Below, piece by piece: positions 24,816 through 31,896 of a DNA stretch of 64,000 nucleotides. The notes beneath the pieces were generated by a model. It was not told where the DNA came from. It saw only the letters and a list, made by a program, of their open reading frames with translations, and did no database searches. The stretch covers positions 1,798,001 to 1,862,000 of the forward strand of contig NZ_CP109592.1 of assembly GCF_036250675.1 (NCBI RefSeq), written 5' to 3'. The translations under genes were made by a program, and so were the position numbers. Each line of letters starts with the position of its first letter. Position 1 is the first letter of the stretch. This stretch comes from Streptomyces sp. NBC_01689 (GTDB taxonomy: Bacteria; Actinomycetota; Actinomycetes; Streptomycetales; Streptomycetaceae).

Positions 24816-26123
24816 TCACTCCTCCGCGGTCCGCGCCGTGAACTCGACCGGGAGCCGGTCCAGTCGGGCCTCCCAGGTGGAGGCCGTCGAGGTGAGCTCC
24901 GCGGCCGGTACCGCCAGCCGCAGACCGGGCAGCCGGTGCAGCAGCACGTCGACGGCCGTCCCGATGATGGCCTGGCCGATGCCCTGGCCCGGGCATTCGT
25001 GCGGTCCGCCGCTGAACGCGAGATGGGACCGGTTGCCGCGCACGGAGACCCCGGCGTCGGGCCGGATCTCCGGGTCCAGGTTGCCGGCGCCGAGCCCGAG
25101 CACCAGCAGGTCGCCCCTCTTGACGCTCCGTCCGGCGAGTTCGAGGTCCACGGCGGCGAAGCGACCCGGCAGGACGGCCAGCGGCGGGGTGTTCCACAGC
25201 ACCTCCTCGACGACGGCGGCGACGTCCAGCTCCCCGCCGACCAGCCCGGCGAGGCGGGAGGTGTCGGTCAGGACCAGCTGGAGCACGCGGGCCAGCAGGT
25301 TGCTGGTGGTGGTGTGCGCGGTGATGAGCACCAGGCGCAGATGGCTGAGGATCTCGTCCTCGTCGAGGTCCGCCTCGTGGTCGATCAGTCCGCTGGTGAA
25401 GTCGGCGGCAGGCTCGGCCCGTTTGCGCTCCGCGAGGTCCGCGAGGACACGCATGATCAGGGCATTGTGGGTGAGGCCGTCCTCGCCGCCCCTGATGACC
25501 CGGGAACAGGACACGGCGAGGCTGCGCCCCTCGGCCGCCGGGAGTCCGAACAGCCGGGTCAGCACGAGCATCGGCAGGTACTCGGCGAACTCCGCCACCA
25601 GATCGGCGCTGCCCGTGCCCGCGAAGGCGTCGATCTGCCGGTGCGCGAAGTGCGCGGCATGGCGCCGGATGCCGCGTCCCTCGACGGTCCGCAGACTGTC
25701 GGTGACCGCGCCGCGCAGTCTGCGGTGCGGCGCGCCGTCCTGCGACACGCAGTCGGGCCGCCAGCCCAGCATCGGGATCAGCGGGGACATGTCGTCGACC
25801 CGGCCCTCCGTCCGGTCCCGCCAGAGGCGGGCGTCCCGGCTGAACTGGTGGGCGTTGTCGAGGACGCGTCGGTTCTCCCGGTAGCCGAGGACCAGCCAGG
25901 CGGGCACGTCGCCCTCCAGGAGGACCGGGGCCACCGCCCCGTACTCCTCGCGCAGCCGTTCGTGGATCCCCTGTGGATCGGTCGCCGCCCCTGGCCCGTA
26001 GAGCCGGGTGAGACCCCCGGGCGCACCGTTCTCGGCGCGGCCGGGCGCGCCGTCGCGGCGGGCGCCGTGCGCGACCGGGCAGCCTCGGGTGTCCTCGGGA
26101 CGGCGGGGCGGTCCCTCGGTCAT
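24816..26123 (-). CDS. Conservon P450, CYP157-like, lacking the ExxR arginine
   Basis: A 435-aa P450. The haem loop FSGGPHECPGQG has the ligand Cys377. The I-helix motif is atypical (ITAHTTTSN). At the K-helix, where ExxR is expected, the sequence is E307-V-L-W310: Trp replaces Arg. CYP157 enzymes of Streptomyces conservons are known for this loss (CYP157C1 has EQSLW). ATG 26123 overlaps the upstream GTPase stop (ATGA), so it is the last gene of the cvn operon. Substrate unknown; a wrecked terpene synthase lies convergent at the 3' side. Confidence 0.9.
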   Translation of the reverse strand: MTEGPPRRPEDTRGCPVAHGARRDGAPGRAENGAPGGLTRLYGPGAATDPQGIHERLREEYGAVAPVLLEGDVPAWLVLGYRENRRVLDNAHQFSRDARLWRDRTEGRVDDMSPLIPMLGWRPDCVSQDGAPHRRLRGAVTDSLRTVEGRGIRRHAAHFAHRQIDAFAGTGSADLVAEFAEYLPMLVLTRLFGLPAAEGRSLAVSCSRVIRGGEDGLTHNALIMRVLADLAERKRAEPAADFTSGLIDHEADLDEDEILSHLRLVLITAHTTTSNLLARVLQLVLTDTSRLAGLVGGELDVAAVVEEVLWNTPPLAVLPGRFAAVDLELAGRSVKRGDLLVLGLGAGNLDPEIRPDAGVSVRGNRSHLAFSGGPHECPGQGIGQAIIGTAVDVLLHRLPGLRLAVPAAELTSTASTWEARLDRLPVEFTARTAEE

Positions 26124-26722
26124 CGCACCTCCCGGGCCGCGGCGGAGCGTCCCTGCAGGTGGCGCACGAGGGCGATGAGGACGTCCCGGCTGGAGGACCG
26201 GTCCCGGGCGTCGCAGGAGACGATCGGGGTGTCCGGAGGCAGGTCGAGGGCGTCGCGGACCTCCTCGACCGGATGGCGTGGCGAGTCCGGGAAGACGTTC
26301 AGGGCGATGACGAAGGGCACGTCCTGGCGTTCCATCTCCTCGATCGCCCGGAAGCTGGAGGCCAGCCGCCGTGTGTCCACCAGGACGACGGCGCCGAGCG
26401 CGCCCTTGAAGAGGCCGTTCCACAGGAACCAGAACCGCTCCTGGCCCGGCGTCCCGAACAGGTACAGCACCAGTCGCTCGTTGAGGGAGATCTTGCCGAA
26501 GTCCATGCTGACGGTGGTGCGCGTCTTGCCCGCCACCCCGATCAGGTCGTCCGCGTCGGCGCCGGCCTCCGTCAGCGTCTCCTCGGTGGTGAGCGGTCTG
26601 ATGTCGCTGACCGAGCCCACCAGGGTGGTCTTGCCGGTGCCGAAGCCACCGGCGATCATCACCTTCACCGAGCGGGGGCCGCCGTCCGGCCGGTCGGGAC
26701 GGTCAAAGCCTGTGGAGTCCAC
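26120..26722 (-). CDS. cvnD: Conservon GTP-binding protein CvnD
   Basis: A 200-aa small GTPase. The P-loop is MIAGGFGTGKTTLVGSVSD, with switch-region TTVSMDFGK, LYLFGTPGQERFWF (Walker B/switch II DxxG-like GTPG) and IALNVFPDS (the NKxD equivalent is altered, as in Cvn GTPases). GTG 26722 has GAGGAGGT 6 bases upstream and lies inside the end of the cvnC frame. Known CvnD proteins interact with the CvnA-C complex at the membrane and mimic eukaryotic G-protein signalling. Confidence 0.93.
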   Translation of the reverse strand: MDSTGFDRPDRPDGGPRSVKVMIAGGFGTGKTTLVGSVSDIRPLTTEETLTEAGADADDLIGVAGKTRTTVSMDFGKISLNERLVLYLFGTPGQERFWFLWNGLFKGALGAVVLVDTRRLASSFRAIEEMERQDVPFVIALNVFPDSPRHPVEEVRDALDLPPDTPIVSCDARDRSSSRDVLIALVRHLQGRSAAAREVR

Positions 26723-27077
26723 GGAGTACCTCCTCGAGGAGCGCGCGGCCGGGCCCGCGACCGGTGTCCGGCACCGGCAGGGGATGACGGGCCTCGACAC
26801 GGCCCGCTTCCAGCAGATCGGCCAGGAGCACCGCGACGATGTTGAAGGGCAGTTCGAGATGGGCGCCGAGTTCGGCCACCGAGAGCGGCTCGCGGCAGCG
26901 CCGGAGGATCTCCTCGTGCTCACGCTGCATGCCCGGTTCGGGGACGGCGCGGGAGACGACGAGGGTCGCGACGTCCAGGCCCGCCGCCGGACCGCCGCCC
27001 GGGCCACTGCGGCCGCCGGTGAGGACGTAGTACCGCTCGAGGCCGGACGGGTCCGTGGGCCGGCGGGCGGCGCTCAT
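26703..27077 (-). CDS. cvnC: Conservon DUF742 protein CvnC
   Basis: A 124-aa DUF742 protein. RYYVLTGGRSG at the N-terminus and REPLSVAELGAHLELPFNIVAVLLADLLEAGRV (a winged-helix-like block) are the family signature. Its ATG overlaps the cvnB stop (ATGA), and its 3' end overlaps cvnD by 20 bases. It is thought to link the sensor kinase-like and GTPase components of the conservon. Confidence 0.93.
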   Translation of the reverse strand: MSAARRPTDPSGLERYYVLTGGRSGPGGGPAAGLDVATLVVSRAVPEPGMQREHEEILRRCREPLSVAELGAHLELPFNIVAVLLADLLEAGRVEARHPLPVPDTGRGPGRALLEEVLRGLHRL

Positions 27078-27484
27078 CCAGAGTGCTCCTCCGAACGCGG
27101 CTCGGTGCCCAGGAGTTCACCCATCCTGCGGGCCAGATCCCGCATCTGGTGACCGAGGAGACCCTGGTCGAGGCCCTCCTTGGCCAGCACGCCGAGGTAG
27201 GTCTCCACCCCCGCCCGCACCACGAACAGGTGGCCGCCGTCGACCTCGATCATCGCCAGCCGCAGCCCTCCGGCAGAGCGGGGGAACTGCTCGGCCACCG
27301 GCTGGGCCAGCGCCTGCAGACCCGCGACGACGGCGGCGAACCGGTCGACGTCGTCGGGGTCGTCGGCACCGTAGGAGGTGATGGCCTTGCCGTCGCTGGA
27401 GGCGACGAGGGCGAAGCGGATCTCCTTGATGCTCTCCGTCAGGTCCCGGAGCGCCCAGCTCACGTCGGTTCCTTGATGCGTCAT
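27074..27484 (-). CDS. cvnB: Conservon roadblock/LC7 protein CvnB
   Basis: A 136-aa roadblock/LC7-domain protein: FALVASSDGKAITSYG, RFAAVVAGLQALAQPVAEQF, RLAMIEVDGGHLFVVRAG and LGVLAKEGLDQGLLGHQM. Such MglB-like proteins bind the partner GTPase (here CvnD) and may regulate its nucleotide state. It starts 5 bases after the cvnA stop. Confidence 0.93.
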   Translation of the reverse strand: MTHQGTDVSWALRDLTESIKEIRFALVASSDGKAITSYGADDPDDVDRFAAVVAGLQALAQPVAEQFPRSAGGLRLAMIEVDGGHLFVVRAGVETYLGVLAKEGLDQGLLGHQMRDLARRMGELLGTEPRSEEHSG

Positions 27485-27489
27485 GTGAA

Positions 27490-29142
27490 CTAGTCGCTCT
27501 CTTCAGTGCGGTGCTCGTCGGACTCGTGTCCCGCGGCCGTGCCGTGCGCCGGCCCGCTCTCCCGTCCGGCCGTGGCGAAGGCGGCGAGACCGGCGAAGGA
27601 CGCGGCGGGGGGTACGGCGGCCATGGACTCCTCGGTACCGGACGCGGCTCCGGGGCGGGACGCCGCGGCGCGGCTCGTGTCTTCCGCGCGCGGCCCCGCC
27701 GAGGCACCGGTGGCGGAGGGTGCTCCGCTGCCGGAGCGGGCCGGCGCGGTTCCGGTCCGGCCACCGCGCCGGCGCGGGAGTCCGCCGGGGGTGGTGTCCG
27801 GCTCTTCGGCGCCCTTCGGGTCCGTTGCTCCCGGGGCCGCCTCGGACCCGGGGCCGGGGACCGGGTCGGTGACCGTGGCGGGCAGCGGGCTGAAGTACTT
27901 GTGCGGCACGACGACCACCACCGAGGTGCCGAGCCAGGGCGAGTCGGCGAAGGTGACCCGGATGCCGTAGCGGCGCGCCAGCGTCCCCACCACGCGCAGG
28001 CCGAGGTTGGCGTCCTCCGCGATGCCGCCGAGCCCCGGGCCGGGCGCTTCGCCCGCGAGGACGCGCGCGGCCTCCTGCTTCTTCTCCTCGCTCAGTCCCT
28101 TGCCCGCGTCCTGGATCTCGACGCCGACTCCGTTGGGCACCTCGCGACCGGAGACGAGCACCGCTTCGGTGGGGGGTGAATAGCGTGCCGCGTTGTCGAG
28201 GAGGTGGGCGAAGATCAGCGTCAGGTGGTCCACCAGCGTGCCGTCGACGCCGAGTTCGGGCAGCCGGCGGACCCGTACGCGCTCGAAGTCCTTGATCCGG
28301 CCGATACCTCCGCGGACCACGCTGAGCAGTCGCTGCGGTTCCTGCCACTGACGGCCGGGCCGGTCCGAGCCGCCGAGGACACCGATGCTGGCGGCGAGCC
28401 GGTCGGCGGGGCCGATCTCCTGGTCCAGCTCCATCAGTCCCCGGGCCACCGCGGGCAGCCGGCCGTGCTCGCCCTGCATCTCGTGGAGTCGGCCGCGCAG
28501 TTTGCTGGTCAGCACCTGCATACGGCTGCCGATGCTGATCACGGCCTGCTCGGCCGAGGTGGAGCGGTCGAACTCCGCCTCGACACCGATCAGCGCGGTG
28601 CGCAGGATCTTCCGCAGTCCGGCGCGGAGTTCGGGGCTCGCGTCCGTCTCACGGGCCACGTCCGGCAGGATGTCGTCGATCGCCTCGCCGTCCCGCAGGC
28701 GTTCGAGGGCGCCGGGGAGATACGTGTCACCGAGCCTGCCGACGACCGCCACCTGTACGGCGAGCTGTTCCTGCCAGGCCTGGGTCCGCGCGGCGATCCC
28801 GGTCTCGTGGGCCGCGGCCTGCTCGGCGATCCGCGCGTCGTGGGCCCGGGCCTGCTCGGCGAGGCGCGCCTCGAATGTACGGGTCTGCTCGGCGCGCGCG
28901 CCACGCATCTCCTGGGTGGCGCGCAGCAGTCGGGACCGGGTGCTCAGCAGGAGCCGCACGCAGATCGCACCGGCCGCGGTCGCCGCGGTACCCGCGAGGG
29001 CCGCGGGGATCCGGACCGGGTCGGGTCCGGCGACCGCGGTGGCGGCGGTGCCGGCCCCGAGCGCGACCGGCATCAGCCACCAGCTGTACCAGGCGACGGG
29101 TAACCGCGCCGCCGGGGGCGAAGTGGCCTGTTCCATCTGCAT
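27490..29142 (-). CDS. cvnA: Conservon sensor histidine kinase-like protein CvnA
   Basis: A 550-aa membrane protein. Two hydrophobic helices lie at about residues 20-70 (WYSWWLMPVALGAGTAATAVAG; AALAGTAATAAGAICVRLLL), followed by a coiled-coil-rich region (RAEQTRTFEARLAEQARAHDARIAEQ). The HATPase domain has the N-box FAHLLDNAARYSPP and the G-box QDAGKGL. No phospho-accepting H-box is obvious, as usual for CvnA proteins. The last about 140 residues are disordered, Ala/Gly/Pro/Thr-rich. ATG 29142 (or 29136) starts the five-gene cvn operon. Confidence 0.92.
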   Translation of the reverse strand: MQMEQATSPPAARLPVAWYSWWLMPVALGAGTAATAVAGPDPVRIPAALAGTAATAAGAICVRLLLSTRSRLLRATQEMRGARAEQTRTFEARLAEQARAHDARIAEQAAAHETGIAARTQAWQEQLAVQVAVVGRLGDTYLPGALERLRDGEAIDDILPDVARETDASPELRAGLRKILRTALIGVEAEFDRSTSAEQAVISIGSRMQVLTSKLRGRLHEMQGEHGRLPAVARGLMELDQEIGPADRLAASIGVLGGSDRPGRQWQEPQRLLSVVRGGIGRIKDFERVRVRRLPELGVDGTLVDHLTLIFAHLLDNAARYSPPTEAVLVSGREVPNGVGVEIQDAGKGLSEEKKQEAARVLAGEAPGPGLGGIAEDANLGLRVVGTLARRYGIRVTFADSPWLGTSVVVVVPHKYFSPLPATVTDPVPGPGSEAAPGATDPKGAEEPDTTPGGLPRRRGGRTGTAPARSGSGAPSATGASAGPRAEDTSRAAASRPGAASGTEESMAAVPPAASFAGLAAFATAGRESGPAHGTAAGHESDEHRTEESD

Positions 29143-29193
29143 CCTTCACGACCAGCACGCTCGGACACAGGGGGTGTGCGGGCGCCGTACGCG

Positions 29194-29797
29194 TCACCCG
29201 CGCGGCACCGGACGATCGAGTGTGTCCGTCTCAACTCGCCTTGTTCCAGGGGAGCTTATCGGGTCCTGGATCAAAAGGATCAACCGAGCGCCGCGGACGG
29301 GAGCGTATTCGATCATCCTCCGGCGGCCGTGTCCGGGCGGGAGCCAGGTCCTGCGGAGGACGCGGTCGGCGCCCGCGGCGGCCGTCGTGGCGAGCAGCCA
29401 GCCCAGGCAGACGAGGACCACGGCCGCCCACTGGAGACCGCCCCGTGGACTGAACGCCTGCTCCTGTCCGAAGTCGACGAGGGGCAGCACCAGGTCGAAG
29501 GCGTAGATGGCCGCCTGGAAGTGGGGCGGCTTGCCCGGGTCGACCGGCCGCGACGGCCGGCGGGTGAAGAGCAGGACGCCGCTGAGCATGATGACGCACA
29601 GCCACCACACGGCGCGCATCGGCCGGTATCCATAGCCCACGGTGAGGTCCTGCAAGCCGCTCCACACCCGTCCCGTCCACGGCAGTGTGCCGCGCAGCCT
29701 GCGTTGCTGGGCGAGCAGGACCGTACGGGCGTCCCGATCGTGGCCGTGCCGGCGGTAGGTGGCCGCCAGCTGGAGATTTTCAAGACAGGTGTCCAGC
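29194..29797 (-). pseudogene. 5'-truncated membrane protein remnant (membrane-associated oxidoreductase-like C-terminus)
   Basis: On the minus strand the frame is open from the TAG at 29798-29800 to a stop at 29194-29196 but has no ATG near its head. It encodes LAATYRRHGHDRDARTVLLAQQRR (helical), DLTVGYGYRPMRAVWW, and three hydrophobic helices. This resembles the C-terminal third of large Streptomyces proteins annotated as membrane-associated oxidoreductases. The N-terminal two thirds are absent: the frame ends abruptly in the palindromic promoter of the divergent DUF1304-TetR operon. Probably a deletion remnant. A short protein from GTG 29667 cannot be excluded. Confidence 0.55.
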
Positions 29798-29813
29798 TAT
29801 AGTGGACACCTGT
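29785..29813. promoter_or_regulatory. 29-bp perfect palindromic operator with embedded -10
   Basis: ACAGGTGTCCA (29785-29795) and TGGACACCTGT (29803-29813) are exact reverse complements around GCTATAG. The centre plus right arm contains TATAGT, a good -10 hexamer for the DUF1304-TetR operon starting at 29850. This is an autoregulatory TetR operator by position; the regulator is the second gene of the operon. Confidence 0.85.
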
Positions 29814-29849
29814 CCATGATTTCTGGTGATACGAAGGAGCTCGCCGACG

Positions 29850-30212
29850 ATGGAGACGGTCGCGGACGTGCTGGTGGGCCTGGTGGCCGCCCTGCACGTG
29901 TACATCCTGGTGATGGAGATGTTCCTCTGGGAGAGGAAGCCGGGGCGGGGGCTGCACGGCTTCGATCCGGAGATGGCCCGGGCGACCGCGCCGATGGCCG
30001 CCAACCAGGGGCTCTACAACGGCTTTCTCGCCGCGGGTCTGGTGTGGGGGCTGATCGCCGACGACCCGACGGGCTTCCGGGTACGGGTCTTCTTCCTGGT
30101 GTGCGTCGTGATCGCCGGGGTGTACGGAGCCGTCACCGCGAACCGGCGCATCCTCTTCGCGCAGGCACTGCCCGGCGCGCTCGCGCTGGCCGCCGTCCTC
30201 GCCGCCCGGTGA
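29850..30212 (+). CDS. DUF1304 membrane protein
   Basis: A 120-aa protein with four hydrophobic helices. LVGLVAALHVYILVMEMFLWE at the N-terminus and NQGLYNGFLAAGLVWG in the second helix are the DUF1304 signature, and the helix ending VVIAGVYGAVTANRRI completes it. GAAGGAG lies 10 bases before ATG 29850. It is coupled to a TetR gene (GTGA overlap). DUF1304 proteins are small inner-membrane proteins of unknown role that commonly pair with a regulator. Confidence 0.88.
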   Translation: METVADVLVGLVAALHVYILVMEMFLWERKPGRGLHGFDPEMARATAPMAANQGLYNGFLAAGLVWGLIADDPTGFRVRVFFLVCVVIAGVYGAVTANRRILFAQALPGALALAAVLAAR

Positions 30213-30763
30213 CCGCGGAGGACCCTCGGGCGGCCCGCACCCGGGAGCGGCTGCGGCAGGCGCTGCTCGCGGAGTGCGCGGAACGCCCGCTGGAGGAGGT
30301 CGGCGTCGCCGCGCTGGTGCGGCGCGCCGGGGTGGGCCGGGCCACGTTCTATGTGCACTACGCCGATCTGGAGGCGCTCGCGGTCGACGCCTGCGCGGAT
30401 GTCGTACGCGAGGCCGTGGACGCGCTGCACGCGTGGCGCGGCCGGCCCGACCCCGTGTCGGCGCCGCCCGCGCTCCTCGCGTTCTTCACCGGCCTCGCCC
30501 CGCACGCCGGTCTCTACCGGGCGCTGCTGAGCCCCGGCGGGGGCGGCCCGCTCGGGCACGTCCTGCACCGGGACCTGCGCGCGCGCAGCCTGGCCGAGCG
30601 GACTCTCGTGGGCGCCCCGGACGCCGCCCTCGTCGCGTCCGCGGTCGCGGCGACCTTCGCGGGCGTGCTCGCGGACTGGCTGCACGGCCTGCTGGACGGC
30701 ACTCCGGAGGAAGTCGCCCACCAGGTCTGGCAGTTGCTGGTGTCCCTCCACATGAGCCGGTGA
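30209..30763 (+). CDS. TetR-family transcriptional regulator
   Basis: A 184-aa regulator. The HTH is at about residues 9-52 (TRERLRQALLAECAERPLEEVGVAALVRRAGVGRATFYVHYADLEAL), with a compact C-terminal domain (LLAFFTGLAPHAGLYRALLSP). GTG 30209 overlaps the stop of DUF1304 (GTGA), so the two are translated together. The strong palindrome upstream of the operon is its probable binding site, giving negative autoregulation. Confidence 0.88.
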   Translation: MTAEDPRAARTRERLRQALLAECAERPLEEVGVAALVRRAGVGRATFYVHYADLEALAVDACADVVREAVDALHAWRGRPDPVSAPPALLAFFTGLAPHAGLYRALLSPGGGGPLGHVLHRDLRARSLAERTLVGAPDAALVASAVAATFAGVLADWLHGLLDGTPEEVAHQVWQLLVSLHMSR

Positions 30764-30838
30764 CACCGCACGAGCCGGCCCGCCCCGCGGCCCGGCCTCG
30801 CCCGCACCTCCGCGCGGCGGCGGCCGGTCCGGCCGCCC

Positions 30839-31588
30839 TCAGGCGTGCGTACCCGCGGCCCGCTGCTCGACGAGCCAGTCGGTGAAGGTCTGGGTGCCCC
30901 GGAGTCCCGGGCCGGTCGGCAGCAGGCCGCCGCTGTTCATCCCGCCGGGGAGGTACAGGGGCAGGACCGGGCGCCGTCGTACGCCTCCCGCGGCGATCCG
31001 GCGCCGGGCCATGTCGACCAGCGACTCCACCCGCGGACCGGCGATCTCGGGTGCCATGCCCTGCGGCGCCGCGACGACGAGGTCGGCGAGGGCTTCGGCC
31101 ACCTCCCGGACGGCGACGGGCTGGACCCGCCCCATGGGAACCGTCGCGATCGGCCCGGGCAGGGTGTCCAGCATTTGCTCCGCGAATTCGTGGAACTGCG
31201 TGGCCCGCAGCACGGTCCACGGCACCGGGCCGCCGCGGACGATCTCCTCCTGCCGGAGTTTCCCCGCGTAGTACGGATTCTTGACCCTGTCGATCCCCAC
31301 GATCGACAGCGTCACGAGATGGCCCACGCCTGCCCGCTCCGCCGCGCCGAGGAGCTGCCGGCCCGCCCGGTCGAAGAAGTCCACCGCGACGGATCTGCGC
31401 ATCGTCGTCACGTTGCTGACGTCGACGACCGCCTCGGCGCCGGCCAGCGCCGCATCCAGTCCGGACCCGCTCAGCAGGTCGACACCCTGCCGGCGGGACA
31501 ACACCACCGGCGCGTGCCCGCGACTCCGCAGCACCTCCACGACCAGCCGCCCGGCGGTTCCCGTACCGCCGGCCACCGCGATCTTCAT
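30839..31588 (-). CDS. NmrA-like NAD(P)-binding epimerase/reductase
   Basis: A 249-aa atypical SDR. KIAVAGGTGTAGRLVVEVLRSRGH is the GGTGxxG dinucleotide motif, followed by the family segments VVDVSNVTT, LVTLSIVGIDR, YYAGKLRQEEIV (YxxxK) and WTVLRATQFHEF. ATG 31588 is chosen since an exact ECF41-type promoter (TGTCACA, 16 bp, CGTCAT) ends 38 bases upstream. It is a paralogue of the gene at 41805, which has the same kind of promoter. Epimerases and oxidoreductases are typical ECF41 targets. Confidence 0.9.
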   Translation of the reverse strand: MKIAVAGGTGTAGRLVVEVLRSRGHAPVVLSRRQGVDLLSGSGLDAALAGAEAVVDVSNVTTMRRSVAVDFFDRAGRQLLGAAERAGVGHLVTLSIVGIDRVKNPYYAGKLRQEEIVRGGPVPWTVLRATQFHEFAEQMLDTLPGPIATVPMGRVQPVAVREVAEALADLVVAAPQGMAPEIAGPRVESLVDMARRRIAAGGVRRRPVLPLYLPGGMNSGGLLPTGPGLRGTQTFTDWLVEQRAAGTHA

Positions 31589-31625
31589 GACTGCTCCTGT
31601 CCCACTAGACGCTGTACGGGTACAT

Positions 31626-31652
31626 GACGGCGGAGACCCGGAAAGTGTGACA
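31626..31652 (-). promoter_or_regulatory. ECF41-type promoter 1 (NmrA-like gene)
   Basis: Reading the minus strand: TGTCACA (31652-31646), 16 bases, CGTCAT with CGTC at 31629-31626. This matches both known ECF41 elements exactly. The NmrA-like ATG is 38 bases downstream. Confidence 0.8.
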
Positions 31653-31748
31653 TCGGGACTCCCGGCCGGGGGCGTCACCCGACGGCCGCCGAGCGGACGG
31701 CCACCGCGGCCCGAACCCCCGGCCGCGAACCATGACAGAACTCTCCGA

Positions 31749-31775
31749 TGTCACATATCGGCCACATCGGCGGTC
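31749..31775 (+). promoter_or_regulatory. ECF41-type promoter 2 (phosphatase-GlxA gene)
   Basis: TGTCACA (31749-31755), 16 bases, GGTC at 31772-31775 continuing ATAC. It is divergent to promoter 1 and 121 bases upstream of the fusion gene start. The rest of the 308-bp gap 31589-31896 shows no gene. Confidence 0.7.
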
Positions 31776-31896
31776 ATACAGGGAAAGCCCGCGACTGTGG
31801 CCCCGCTCGAAGCGCGCCTCCACAGAACAGGCCCGTCGACCGTCCGCCGCGTTCGACCGGCCGGGCAGTGGTCCCCGACCCCGTTAGGAACAGTGC

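Noticed and set aside
24425..24841. Separate 138-aa protein after the terpene synthase stop
   Set aside because: Its first part is the continuation of the terpene cyclase after the nonsense codon; the rest is out of frame.
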